A stretch of DNA of 64,000 bases from Kapaibacterium sp044224925 (GTDB taxonomy: Bacteria; Bacteroidota; Ignavibacteria; Kapaibacteriales; Kapaibacteriaceae): contig JBGAJM010000002.1 of assembly GCA_044224925.1 (NCBI GenBank), positions 248,001 to 312,000 on the forward strand, in the 5' to 3' direction. The first letter of the stretch is position 1; every line of letters begins with the position of its first letter. A program made the position numbers and the translations under genes. Of the stretch, positions 47,924 to 56,545 are shown one piece after another. A model generated the notes under the pieces. That model was not told the origin of the DNA. It did no database searches and saw only the letters and a program-made list of their open reading frames with translations.

Positions 47924-48796
47924 ATGTCGTTCCGTCTCGATGCCCTCTCTATCCTCCGCAGACCCTTCCCGCGCGCCGAGTCGTCGTCGAGACGGTGGCT
48001 CAACGTGCTCGGCGTCAGTACCTTCGTCGCCCTCTTCCTCTTGGTCTTCGGTCCGTTCGGACTCAGCTCCACCTTCCCTAACCGCACGCTCATCATCGCC
48101 GGCTACGGGATCGTGACGGCTATCTGCATGGGCTTGCTCATCGTCGTGCCGCCCTTCCTCCTTCCCAAGGCCTTTGCCGAGGAGCGGTGGACCGTTGGCA
48201 AGGAGATCTTGATGATGGTGCTCACGATCTCGCTGATCGGTGTGGGCAACACCATTTACTCGTGGTGGGTGTTCGACTACGACCTTGGCCTTGAGCTCTT
48301 CCTCGTGTTCCAGGGTGTGACGTTGCTCGTGGGGAGTATTCCGGCATCGTTCATCGTCATCCTGCAGTATCAGCGGTATCAGTTGCTGTTCACGCGTGGT
48401 GCACGCGAGATCGAATCGCATTTGCACATGCCGGTCGTGCAGGTGTCCGACGCCATTGTTCGTATTGAGGACGATGAAGGGAAGAACGGCATCGACATCG
48501 GCATCGACGACCTCATTGTGATGTCGGCCGCGGACAACTACGTGAATGTGATATGGCGGCAAGGAGGCAAGCGTACACAGCAGCTCTTGCGCACGAGTCT
48601 TAAGAGCATCGAGTCAAGTCACACGCTGCCGCCATCGTGGTTCCGCTGTCATCGAAGTCATATCGTCAACCTCAATGCCGTGGAGCATGTGCGCGGCAAT
48701 GCACAAGGGTATCGGTTGCAGTGCGCGGAAGGTGTGGAGGTGGCTGTTGCGAGGAGTAAGAGCAATCAACTTCGTTCGAAGTTGAGTTACAAGTGA
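47924..48796 (+). CDS. LytTR DNA-binding regulator with membrane domain
   Basis: 290 residues. Four predicted membrane helices occupy about residues 25-155 (VSTFVALFLLVFGPFG, IVTAICMGLLIVVPPF). The C-terminal ~110 residues are a LytTR domain (LIVMSAADNYVNVIWR, LKSIESSHTLPPSWFRCHRSHIVNLNAVE). This membrane-anchored one-component layout is common in Bacteroidota. It is divergent from the TonB receptor gene, which it may control; its trigger is unknown. A repeat element follows the stop. Confidence 0.9.
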   Translation: MSFRLDALSILRRPFPRAESSSRRWLNVLGVSTFVALFLLVFGPFGLSSTFPNRTLIIAGYGIVTAICMGLLIVVPPFLLPKAFAEERWTVGKEILMMVLTISLIGVGNTIYSWWVFDYDLGLELFLVFQGVTLLVGSIPASFIVILQYQRYQLLFTRGAREIESHLHMPVVQVSDAIVRIEDDEGKNGIDIGIDDLIVMSAADNYVNVIWRQGGKRTQQLLRTSLKSIESSHTLPPSWFRCHRSHIVNLNAVEHVRGNAQGYRLQCAEGVEVAVARSKSNQLRSKLSYK

Positions 48797-48818
48797 CAAG
48801 TGACGAGTGACAAGTTGC

Positions 48819-48945
48819 ACTGCGTGGGACACGGAGTGCGACACTGGCGTGGGACACTGGCGTGGGACACTTCGTGGGACACTTCGTGTGATCTTGAATT
48901 ATGTGATTCGAACATTGAATTCTGTATTCTTGATTCTGTATTCCT
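48819..48945 (+). repeat. Composite interspersed repeat, non-coding copy (six 12/13-nt units plus tail)
   Basis: Units: 48819-48830, 48831-48842, 48843-48855, 48856-48868, 48869-48880 and 48881-48892, with the AC-NNN-GTGGGAC pattern; the third and fourth are 13 bases (ACTGGCGTGGGAC). The tail follows with TGAATT, TGATTC and ATTGAATTCTGTATTCTTG up to about 48945. Just upstream, at 48791-48812, AGTGACA/AGTGACG repeats occur. The copy fills most of the space between the LytTR gene and the acetyltransferase. Confidence 0.85.
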
Positions 48946-48952
48946 CTTCACA

Positions 48953-49504
48953 TTACAACCATATCCTATACCTCAACCCATTCTTCACCCCATAATGCGG
49001 GTCCTTCGTGAATTCTCCTTGGAGGATCCCTCCATTTGCGAGGATGGTGCGTTGCGAAGCGATGTTGTCGAGATCGGTGGTGAGGTCAACGTATCGAAGT
49101 CCTTCGGCCTTTGCATACGGAAGGATCTCTGCAAGGGCACGGGTGGCATAGCCGCGGTTGCGCATGGATGGGATCACTGAATAGCCGATGTGACCAAGTA
49201 CATACGAAGGCAGCTCTTCCGTGCCTGGTTGCCAGCGCAAGCCGATGCTACCGCAGAACGTGTTGTCCCACATCCAGAGTCGCATGCCGGGTAGACGTGG
49301 CTTGAGCGTTCCATCCGGCATTGTGATCGGTCCGCCCCTTGCCTCCTTATCGACCATGCTCGCAACGAACAATTGAGGGTCAGCATCGATGCGTGCGAGT
49401 TCCTGAGCAATGGCCGCATCGCTCATGGTGTTGGGTGACCAGCCACTTTCCAAGGCGGCACGGTAGGAGGGGAGATGTTCGAGTGACGGGATCACAAGCA
49501 GCAT
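48953..49504 (-). CDS. GNAT family acetyltransferase
   Basis: 183 residues from the ATG at 49504. The N-terminus LVIPSLEHLPSYRAALESG and the acetyl-CoA-binding region GHIGYSVIPSMRNRGYAT, with the RxxGxA/G pattern (RNRGYA), identify a Gcn5-related acetyltransferase close to ribosomal-protein-Ala type enzymes. Substrate not deducible. The upstream frame to 49633 lacks similarity. It lies 10 bases downstream of the dihydrofolate-reductase-like gene on the same strand. Confidence 0.87.
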   Translation of the reverse strand: MLLVIPSLEHLPSYRAALESGWSPNTMSDAAIAQELARIDADPQLFVASMVDKEARGGPITMPDGTLKPRLPGMRLWMWDNTFCGSIGLRWQPGTEELPSYVLGHIGYSVIPSMRNRGYATRALAEILPYAKAEGLRYVDLTTDLDNIASQRTILANGGILQGEFTKDPHYGVKNGLRYRIWL

Positions 49505-49514
49505 GCGGCGCACC

Positions 49515-50057
49515 TTACACAACGTGATACGTGTTCTGGACGAAGCCGAAGGGATAGGCCGTAGTGGACACGTGACGGAGCGCAACGTCGCGGTCGAGTG
49601 GACCGAAGAGCGGGAGTCCGCTGCCAAGGACAACGGGGATGAGCGTGATCGTGAGATCGGTGATCAGACCATCAGCAAGAAAGCTCTGGATGGTCTTGCC
49701 ACCATCGACATAGACACGCTCGACGCCTTCCGATGCGAGCTGTGCGACAAGATCGCGCGGCGAGGCGCTAGAGAGTCGCACCGTTTCGGGAACGCCGACA
49801 GGAAGTGCATGCAACGTGCGACTCAGCACAACAATGGGCATCGATCCGAATGGCCATTCGGGAAAGGTGAGCACTTGTTCGAACGTGGCGCGACCCATGA
49901 CGATGGTGTTGATGGTCGACATGAAGGCCGCATACCCACAATCCTCACCGGCAGGAACTCCGGCATTAGCGTCCATCAGCCAGTCGATCGATCCGTCCGT
50001 CCGTGCGATGAATCCGTCGAGACTTGTTGCGATGTACACGGAACATCGAAGTGACAT
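49515..50057 (-). CDS. RibD C-terminal/dihydrofolate reductase-like protein
   Basis: 180 residues. CSVYIATSLDGFIARTDGSIDWL is the classic start of YwjB/YyaP-type RibD_C proteins; NTIVMGRATFEQVLTF and YVDGGKTIQSFLADGLI are conserved nucleotide-binding parts. The true substrate in this group is unknown, although the fold binds NADPH. It is followed by the acetyltransferase gene and preceded by the VOC gene, both on the same strand with about 10-base gaps. Confidence 0.88.
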   Translation of the reverse strand: MSLRCSVYIATSLDGFIARTDGSIDWLMDANAGVPAGEDCGYAAFMSTINTIVMGRATFEQVLTFPEWPFGSMPIVVLSRTLHALPVGVPETVRLSSASPRDLVAQLASEGVERVYVDGGKTIQSFLADGLITDLTITLIPVVLGSGLPLFGPLDRDVALRHVSTTAYPFGFVQNTYHVV

Positions 50058-50067
50058 GTTCTAATCC

Positions 50068-50550
50068 TTAGTTGGTCGGTTCACCGCGATAGGCGGCTTC
50101 GATGGTGGCGATGTCGAGTTTGCGCATGGAGATCATGGCATTCCACGCACGTTGTGAGGCAACCACATCGGCCGTGTTCAAATAGTTCATCATGATGCGT
50201 GGTACGATCTGCCAGGAAAGACCGAATCTGTCGACAAGCCAACCGCACTGACCTTCCTCGCCACCTTCCGACAATGCATTCCAGTACCGGTCCACCTCGT
50301 CTTGCGTATCGCAGTACACCATGATGGACATGGCCGGTGTGAGCGGATAATGCGGTCCGCCATTCAGGGCCAGATACTCGGTGCCGTCGAGTGTGAAGAG
50401 CACTGTGAGCACGGATCCGACGACGCCAGGTCCACCCTCCAGATAGTACTTCTTCTCGATCACCTTCGAGTTCGGAATGATCCCGCAATAGAATTCGGCG
50501 GCCTCTTCTGCGGTTCCGTTATACCAGATACACGTGCCGATCATTGACAT
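50068..50550 (-). CDS. VOC/PhnB-like protein
   Basis: 160 residues from the ATG at 50550, chosen because AGAAGG lies 8 bases upstream; a GTG at 50559 is also open. IGTCIWYNGTAEEAAEFYCGI and the end block FGLSWQIVPRIM match the PhnB-like/3-demethylubiquinone methyltransferase-like VOC group. These are cytoplasmic proteins of unclear activity despite the family name. It is the middle of a run of four minus-strand genes with short gaps (50.96 to 48.95 kb), probably one transcript. Confidence 0.87.
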   Translation of the reverse strand: MSMIGTCIWYNGTAEEAAEFYCGIIPNSKVIEKKYYLEGGPGVVGSVLTVLFTLDGTEYLALNGGPHYPLTPAMSIMVYCDTQDEVDRYWNALSEGGEEGQCGWLVDRFGLSWQIVPRIMMNYLNTADVVASQRAWNAMISMRKLDIATIEAAYRGEPTN

Positions 50551-50569
50551 CACATCCACCTTCTCTCGT

Positions 50570-50956
50570 TCACTTCTTCTTTGCCGTTGCTTTTGCTTTC
50601 GCCTTTTCTTTCTGTTGCTTCACGCGGAACGTAACGATCTTTTTGATCAGACCGGTGGGCAATGCCTTGGTATGCGGGAACTGGATCGATCCCTTGGCGT
50701 GCACGTAGTTGTCGAGTTGGTCTTCAAATGCTGCCACCCCACTCGAGCCCGGATAGAGTCCAATGTGATTCTTGAATGCGGCGAAGTGCACCAGGTTGCC
50801 ATGCAAATACAACGTGGGCATGGAATAGCTGATCTTCTCTGTGGCTTCGGGAGCTGCGGCCGCAATGGTGGCACGCATCGCTTGCAGTCGCTCCTGGATG
50901 GAGGGCGGGAAGTTGGCGATGTAGTCGTCGATCGAGAGGAGCTTCGGAGCGTTCAT
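50570..50956 (-). CDS. DUF1801 (YdhG-like) protein
   Basis: 128 residues. SIDDYIANFPPSIQERLQAMR, EKISYSMPTLYLHGNLVHFAAFKNHIGLYP and IQFPHTKALPTGLIKKIV are the standard DUF1801 blocks. The C-terminus is a lysine/alanine-rich tail (KEKAKAKATAKKK). The fold resembles the YdhG/CyaY-like proteins and the function is uncertain. Although the frame is open far upstream to 52174, this is the shadow of the plus-strand gene, and the ATG at 50956 gives the normal family start. Confidence 0.87.
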   Translation of the reverse strand: MNAPKLLSIDDYIANFPPSIQERLQAMRATIAAAAPEATEKISYSMPTLYLHGNLVHFAAFKNHIGLYPGSSGVAAFEDQLDNYVHAKGSIQFPHTKALPTGLIKKIVTFRVKQQKEKAKAKATAKKK

Positions 50957-51145
50957 CGATTCGCACCTGTAGGGTGTTGAGAATATGACACAAATATGGG
51001 AATTGACGTGCAGACCGACCTCACACGGCGTGCTATCCACCCCTGGACGTTGCCATTCGGTCCCAGCGCATGCAAATCGGCCCACAGCAGTGGAACCGGA
51101 CGTGGTGGAGGGCGTAGGTTTGCGCCGTTCATTTCCGGAGGACCT

Positions 51146-52474
51146 ATGGAACATCTTCGAATCGTGATCCTGATCGTGCACATCGCGGCCGGTTTTGGCG
51201 CACTTGTGTTGGGCGCGATCAACGCCGTGCGGACGAAGGGCAACACCTCGCACCGGTCGATCGGGCGGTACTACATCGGGTGCATGGTGGCCGTCGGTGC
51301 CACCGCCCTCCTCCTTGCCGCCCTTCGCCCCAACCTTTTCCTTGCCATGGTCGGACTGTTCAGTCTGCACATGGCATGGGGCGGCTATCGGGCCACCAAG
51401 ATCAGAACGGCTGCAGACCTTCACTGGTCGGACAATGCCACGACGGCGGCCGCGCTGCTGGCCGGCATCGTGCTGATCTCGCTCGGCCTTCTGCACGGGA
51501 ATGTGGTGATGCTCGTCTTTGGCACGGGCTCGGCCATGAATGCCCTTTCCGACCTGAACGTGGCGCGCAAGCTTCGTGCCGGCACCCTTTCGCGTGGTGC
51601 GTGGTTGCGACGTCACATCGGTTTGGTGAGTGGTTCCTACATTGCCGTGTGGACGGCCTTCTTGGTGGTGAACATTCCGTTCGATCCCGCCTACGTCGGC
51701 TGGCTCTTGCCCACAGCCATTGGTACACCGATCATTGCATATGCTACGAGAAAACACATGATGCGCTACGCGTTGATCCTCTGCCTTGCCGTTACGAGCA
51801 TGCAGGCAGCCGTTGACAATTCCCTGTTCACTGCCGTCTTGCACCAACATGTGAAGGGCGGCGTGGTGTCGTATGCAACGTTGAAGACGGATGCACGACT
51901 CGACAAATACCTGAAACAGCTCCGCGCGGAAGATGCCTCGGAGCTCACGGGCAATGAGCTGAAGGCATTCTGGATCAACGTCTACAATGCCTTCACCCTG
52001 AAGAAGGTCTGCGAGCACTATCCCGTGAAATCGATTCAGGACATTCCGAATGTGTGGACGGAGAAGTTCATCACCATCGATGGTGAATCCTATTCGTTGA
52101 ATGAGGTCGAGAACAATCGTGTCCGTCCGCTTGCCGACATGCGCACACACTTCGCTCTTGTGTGTGCCGCGCAAAGCTGTCCGCCCCTACGAAGCGAGGC
52201 CTATACGGCGGGGAAGCTCAATGCACAACTCGACGACCAGGCGCGCACCTTCATGCGTTCTCCACGATGGAACACCTTTGACGTTCGAATGAGTTCATGC
52301 ACGCTGTCGAAGATCATCGATTGGTACATCGGTGATTTTGGCGGAATGTATGCGAAGGTGCTCAAGGCGCTGAGTGCGTATACGACCGATGACGTCACAC
52401 GAGCGCTCAAGGGAAGCGGATATGCCTTTACCGTGTCATTCAACGAGTACGACTGGGCGTTGAACGATCACTGA
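51146..52474 (+). CDS. Fused membrane (DUF2306-like) and DUF547 protein
   Basis: 442 residues from the ATG at 51146, with CCGGAGG upstream. Residues ~1-205 form about seven membrane helices similar to DUF2306-type proteins (IVILIVHIAAGFGALVLGA, RSIGRYYIGCMVAVG). From about residue 210 comes a second hydrophobic segment (MRYALILCLAVTSMQAAV), resembling a separate signal peptide, followed by a DUF547 domain (KAFWINVYNAFTLKKV, CAAQSCPPLRSEAY, DWYIGDFGG). It looks like two genes joined in one frame; the DUF547 part probably sits in the periplasm. Catalytic role unknown. Confidence 0.82.
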   Translation: MEHLRIVILIVHIAAGFGALVLGAINAVRTKGNTSHRSIGRYYIGCMVAVGATALLLAALRPNLFLAMVGLFSLHMAWGGYRATKIRTAADLHWSDNATTAAALLAGIVLISLGLLHGNVVMLVFGTGSAMNALSDLNVARKLRAGTLSRGAWLRRHIGLVSGSYIAVWTAFLVVNIPFDPAYVGWLLPTAIGTPIIAYATRKHMMRYALILCLAVTSMQAAVDNSLFTAVLHQHVKGGVVSYATLKTDARLDKYLKQLRAEDASELTGNELKAFWINVYNAFTLKKVCEHYPVKSIQDIPNVWTEKFITIDGESYSLNEVENNRVRPLADMRTHFALVCAAQSCPPLRSEAYTAGKLNAQLDDQARTFMRSPRWNTFDVRMSSCTLSKIIDWYIGDFGGMYAKVLKALSAYTTDDVTRALKGSGYAFTVSFNEYDWALNDH

Positions 52475-53067
52475 TCTTCGGTGATCACGATCGTTCCGTC
52501 GGTCTTGATGACGACCACGGAGCCAGGCAGTTTTTCGGTTCGCACGAACTCTTCCGTGGCACACGAGAACACATGTCGTACCTGTTGCAGACGCAACGTC
52601 CCGTCCGCCTGCACAACACATCCGCGGAGCAGCGTATTGTCGCAGTCGGTCTGCAGAAAGGCGATCAATGCCTTGCTCTGCACCATATCACCTCGGAGGG
52701 TGGCAAGGTAGATGTTCTCGTCGCGATCCGTGCGCTGAGCCACCACGTTCCGAACGTAGTATTCGGCCACGATGAATCCATTGTCGGTGGCGGAATCATA
52801 GACCGTGCACTCTGCAATGCGGAGGAGAAGGATGTCGGCCGACACCATGCCATTCGAATCGGCATAGCCGAATTCTTTCAGAAGTGGCGTACGCACGGAG
52901 TCCACCGTGATGGCCTCTGCCGACGGAAACGCCTCCTGCACGTTGAGCAGAATGGACTGTCCGATCGTCAGACACGAACACGTTTCGCTGCACGAACGCA
53001 GGTCGACCTGCTGCGCGGTGGCATACGGTGAAAACGCGAGTGCAAGCAAGAGAATGATCAAACGCAT
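52468..53067 (-). CDS. Secreted protein of unknown function
   Basis: 199 residues from the ATG at 53067, which begins a signal peptide (MRLIILLLALAFSPYATA). The mature part has paired cysteines at its start (RSCSETCSCL) and two more later (CDNTLLRGC), with beta-rich content (VVVIKTDGTIVITEDQ). No known family or sorting domain. It overlaps the end of the DUF547 gene by 7 bases tail to tail and is divergent from the DUF1254 gene. Confidence 0.7.
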   Translation of the reverse strand: MRLIILLLALAFSPYATAQQVDLRSCSETCSCLTIGQSILLNVQEAFPSAEAITVDSVRTPLLKEFGYADSNGMVSADILLLRIAECTVYDSATDNGFIVAEYYVRNVVAQRTDRDENIYLATLRGDMVQSKALIAFLQTDCDNTLLRGCVVQADGTLRLQQVRHVFSCATEEFVRTEKLPGSVVVIKTDGTIVITEDQ

Positions 53068-53094
53068 AGAACAAACATCGCATATTTGCCCATT

Positions 53095-54327
53095 ATGAAT
53101 CGACTCATCCTTTCGATCGCATTTGTTCTCTCGTTCCATGGGGCGGTCCAAGCCCAGTCACTTACCGGCAAGGTTGCCGCTGTCTACACGTGGGCCTTCC
53201 CCATTCTCGAGAACTATCGGATGATGGTGGAGCAAGCCGTGAACACAGAAGGCGCTCTCTATCTGGGTCCGTTCAACACCGTGCACCACGCACCACAGAA
53301 CATGGCGGGCTGCGTGACCACAGCATGGTTCGATCTTCGGCAAGAGCCGATCATGATCACCATCCCGCCCATGCCGGATGACCTCTATTCGGTGATGCGA
53401 TTCTCGGATATGCAGACGTATACGATCGCAGAGTTCGTTGCGCGGCCGGGCACGTACGTCTTCGTGCGCAAAGGAAAGCATACGGTGACCGGCAAGGCCG
53501 ATTCCATTATCGTCAGCGACTGTGATTACATCTCGCTGCACGGGTGGACGCAAGTACGTGGCGCCGACACGTCGAAGACCTTGAACGCCCTTCGCAACAT
53601 CCAATGTGGTCCGGCGAGTGGCTCGCTCACCGTCACAGCCCTTTCGAACATCTATCCTGTCTCGCCGAACTTTCCGCCCTATTCCCTTCGCACCTTCACC
53701 TCTGCCGATGTGCTCCCGATCCTTGCGCAGATCGTCTCCTTCATGGACATGCATCCGGATGATCGCAGTATGGCTCTGTCGATGATGCAACTGCGCGCCA
53801 TCCCGACGGACAGCATCAACATTGGCATAGCGGGGGCGATGGCAAAGATCGCCGGACACATGAAGGAGATGGGACGTCCATCGAACGGGTGGACCATCAC
53901 GGAGGGGTTGTATGGGTCGCGCTCAATGTTCAAGGGCGACCACTTGCGGCGGGCCGCCGCCTGCATGGACGGACTCTTCGGTCCATCCGATCACGAGACC
54001 CTTGTGGCCTTCACCTTCCTGCCATCACCGACGTTCACGATCTCCTTCGATAAGACCTCGATCCCATCGGTGAAACGCTCTTGGTCGATCTCTATCGATG
54101 GAATGCTGTCGAGCGTGCTCACGGATACAGAGCTTCGTCGAAACAAGAAGGGTGGGATCGACATCGTGGTCTCGCCAACGGAGCCACCTGCCATGGCCAC
54201 AACGAACTGGCTGAAAAGTTCACCAACGGGAACGGTGGGTGTGACGATGCTGATGCATGGTCCAAACGATGTGATGTTCACCAAGAAGTGGAATGCACCA
54301 ACAGTGCACGTGCAGAAGACGCGTTAG
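53095..54327 (+). CDS. DUF1254/DUF1214 periplasmic protein
   Basis: 410 residues from the ATG at 53095, which starts a signal peptide (LILSIAFVLSFHGAVQAQ). The first half is DUF1254 (AVYTWAFPILENYRMMVEQ, DDLYSVMRFSDMQTYTI), and the second half, about 300-405, is DUF1214-like (FTISFDKTSIP, GVTMLMHGPNDVMF). Such proteins are of unknown function, probably periplasmic. It overlaps the end of the convergent YceI gene by 4 bases. Confidence 0.87.
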   Translation: MNRLILSIAFVLSFHGAVQAQSLTGKVAAVYTWAFPILENYRMMVEQAVNTEGALYLGPFNTVHHAPQNMAGCVTTAWFDLRQEPIMITIPPMPDDLYSVMRFSDMQTYTIAEFVARPGTYVFVRKGKHTVTGKADSIIVSDCDYISLHGWTQVRGADTSKTLNALRNIQCGPASGSLTVTALSNIYPVSPNFPPYSLRTFTSADVLPILAQIVSFMDMHPDDRSMALSMMQLRAIPTDSINIGIAGAMAKIAGHMKEMGRPSNGWTITEGLYGSRSMFKGDHLRRAAACMDGLFGPSDHETLVAFTFLPSPTFTISFDKTSIPSVKRSWSISIDGMLSSVLTDTELRRNKKGGIDIVVSPTEPPAMATTNWLKSSPTGTVGVTMLMHGPNDVMFTKKWNAPTVHVQKTR

Positions 54328-54953
54328 TCGCCGATGCGCGCCGTGATATCGATGTTCACGGTGATCTCGTCTCGCACTCTGATCAAACCAAAGAGTGCCG
54401 TCGGCGGATCGATATTGAAGTCCGTCATCTTGAGCTTCTTTGCACACACGAACTTGTACCGTCCGGGTCCCAACTTCTTCGCTGTCACATCGAGCGTGAC
54501 CTTCTTCGTCACGTCCGTGATGATCATCGAGGCCTGCATGCGAAGGTCCGCACCCGACACAGCGTCGTCCAGGGAACCGCGAACGATCAGGGCATCGTGG
54601 AACTGGATGATGATGTTCGGATAGTCGTCGGCTTTCAGTGCATCGCACAGATCGCTGTTCATCTTGTTGTTATCGCAATCCAGTGCCTTGGTGCGCAGGG
54701 AGAGCGAGGCGTTCTGGAACTTGATCGTGCTCGGATTGACGATCTGCAGCTTGGCCGTCTTCGGCGGGATATTGTCCTTACAAAAGCACTCGAACGAATT
54801 GATGTTGCTTGTGCCTTCGATGGAGAGCTTGCTGCCGCTTTCGATGGTGTACGAGTAATCCAGAAAGACCTGGTCAGCTCCGAACCGGAAACCGCTGAGC
54901 ACGGAAAGGAGTGCGAGGGCGGCAAGGAATCGATATGCGGAACGTGAGATCAT
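54324..54953 (-). CDS. YceI-like periplasmic protein
   Basis: 209 residues from the ATG at 54953. A signal peptide (RFLAALALLSVLSGFRFGA) precedes a lipocalin-like YceI fold: SKLSIEGTSNINSFECF, then YPNIIIQFHDALIVRG, then FNIDPPTALFGLIRVRDEITV. YceI proteins bind polyisoprenoids or similar lipids in the periplasm. A second, clearly related copy (56546-57124) shares the ending motif PPTALFGLI/PSAMLGVIKAGDD; the two flank a barrel gene. Confidence 0.87.
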   Translation of the reverse strand: MISRSAYRFLAALALLSVLSGFRFGADQVFLDYSYTIESGSKLSIEGTSNINSFECFCKDNIPPKTAKLQIVNPSTIKFQNASLSLRTKALDCDNNKMNSDLCDALKADDYPNIIIQFHDALIVRGSLDDAVSGADLRMQASMIITDVTKKVTLDVTAKKLGPGRYKFVCAKKLKMTDFNIDPPTALFGLIRVRDEITVNIDITARIGD

Positions 54954-54981
54954 GAGACCTAATATCGGTATAAAACGAGGA

Positions 54982-55018
54982 TCGACCTGCAAGGCGTTTG
55001 AAACGCCCTGCAGGTCGA
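54982..55018 (-). terminator. Near-perfect 37-bp hairpin after the barrel gene
   Basis: The segment 54982-55018 folds on itself with a single mismatch (54992 A against 55008 C) through TCGACCTGCA and TGCAGGTCGA outer arms and GGCGTTT/AAACGCC inner arms. It follows the stop of the minus-strand porin-like gene (55038) and is followed on that strand by TCCTCGTTTTAT, fitting a rho-independent terminator. Confidence 0.65.
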
Positions 55019-55037
55019 ACTCGACGCGGGGCTCCTG

Positions 55038-56477
55038 TTAGAAGCCAACAACTGCTTGGATCACGACACCACTGATCTTACCGGCGTTACGAAGATCTGT
55101 GGTTGGGAAGTCTTTGTAGTTCTGGATCATGTACTCACCCTTGAGCTCGATGTTCTTGGTGAGATACCAGCCGGCTGCGATCGCAATGCGGTCAACCGTT
55201 TGCTTCGTTTGCGCACCGGATGCGTCTTTGAAGCCTGCCAATTGTACACCGACCGTGTTGTAGCGACCGGCGATGTAGATATTGTCTGTGCTACCAAAGC
55301 GGAAGATGAGGTCGGCGGCGATCTGCGTCATCGTACGATCGGCTGTTTCAGCAGCTGAACGACCAGTTGCTGTTTCGAATGTTCCGAAGAACTCGAGTCC
55401 GCCTAGTTGGAACGTTCCGTTGAACATGAACGACGTGACCTTATCACTGAAGCCAGGATTGACACGACCGGACCATGCTTGCGCCGTTGATGTTGGCTTC
55501 ATGGCACTTGCGGAGGTAGCTGTTGCACTGTAGTTCGCTGCTTGGCTTTCCATCGTGAGCCAGTAGTTGGATCCCGTACGATCACCCCAGAACAAGGTGT
55601 TGCTCGACGAACTTGGGTCCATGTATCCGGAACCTGTGATGCGAACGCGGCCGTTGTCGCCGAACTTCGTGTCGTAGCCGGCCTTGAAGTAGATGGCTGG
55701 GGAACGGCTTGTATCCTTATCGGCAGCCGTTGGTGCGATCGGATCGATGGCACCCTTGATCTCGCCATTCGTTACACCAACAAGTGCAAGGAAGCCACTG
55801 TGTTGGAACGTCACGTCGGCACCGATCTCGGTCGTGAAGGCGTCGACAAGGTAGTTCTCGATGAACGGATTGTAGATCGTTGCTCCACCGTCTGACCGAC
55901 GGAAGTGAGCATCACCGTAGTTGATCTCCATGTGACCAGCACGGATCGTGAGATACTTCATAATGTCGTCGATGAACTCACTACCAAGGAAGGCCAACTT
56001 GTCGAATTGTATGTAGCCACCCTTTACCCATGTTTCCTGGTGGTGACGGGACGAGAGATAGAGAACCAAGTTCAACCGCACACCGTCTGCGAGCTGAGCG
56101 TCGAGCATCAAGTTCGCTGCGGCATTGTTGAAGCCTCCGGTTGTACCGTAAGGTACGTTGGCATCGATCGAGTCCTTGCCACCATTGTACTTCTTCCAGT
56201 TGGGAAGCGTCGTACGGTCTGCACCTGTGAGAACGTTCGTCCCATCATAGGCACCGTTCTTCGTGGTGAGCATTTGGAAGCCTTGCGTGAAGCCGGCACC
56301 AAAACGGAGTTTCATTCCGTCGTACTTGACCGTGTCCGTCTTGCTTGTTTCGTACACGTTCAATCCGTCCTTGTCGTAGGATCGATAGTACTGGATCGAG
56401 GGGAATTGTGCGAACAATCCCATCGATGTGGCGCCCATCAGAATGGTGATCGCCAAAAGTCGAAGCGTTGCTTTCAT
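55038..56477 (-). CDS. Porin-like outer-membrane beta-barrel protein
   Basis: 479 residues with a signal peptide (LLAITILMGATSMGLFAQ). The mature protein is beta-rich with repeated amphipathic strands (KLRFGAGFTQGFQML, IRAGHMEINYGDAHF, IELKGEYMIQNY) and ends in VVIQAVVGF, a terminal Phe typical of barrels. HMEINYGDAHFRRSDGG resembles phosphate-selective porin-type proteins. It probably forms a channel; the substrate is unknown. It is flanked by two YceI genes on the same strand (upstream gap 68 bases). Confidence 0.82.
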   Translation of the reverse strand: MKATLRLLAITILMGATSMGLFAQFPSIQYYRSYDKDGLNVYETSKTDTVKYDGMKLRFGAGFTQGFQMLTTKNGAYDGTNVLTGADRTTLPNWKKYNGGKDSIDANVPYGTTGGFNNAAANLMLDAQLADGVRLNLVLYLSSRHHQETWVKGGYIQFDKLAFLGSEFIDDIMKYLTIRAGHMEINYGDAHFRRSDGGATIYNPFIENYLVDAFTTEIGADVTFQHSGFLALVGVTNGEIKGAIDPIAPTAADKDTSRSPAIYFKAGYDTKFGDNGRVRITGSGYMDPSSSSNTLFWGDRTGSNYWLTMESQAANYSATATSASAMKPTSTAQAWSGRVNPGFSDKVTSFMFNGTFQLGGLEFFGTFETATGRSAAETADRTMTQIAADLIFRFGSTDNIYIAGRYNTVGVQLAGFKDASGAQTKQTVDRIAIAAGWYLTKNIELKGEYMIQNYKDFPTTDLRNAGKISGVVIQAVVGF

Positions 56478-56545
56478 GACCTAATCTTTTCTGTTGTGAA
56501 ACAAAAACCCCGTGTGTTGTCTGCTTGATCGTCAACTGACGTTCG

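Noticed and set aside
50570..52174. A 534-codon minus-strand open frame
   Set aside because: Only the last 128 codons are a real protein (DUF1801). The rest is the shadow of the plus-strand DUF547 fusion gene, with His/Arg/Gly-rich translation and no start signal.
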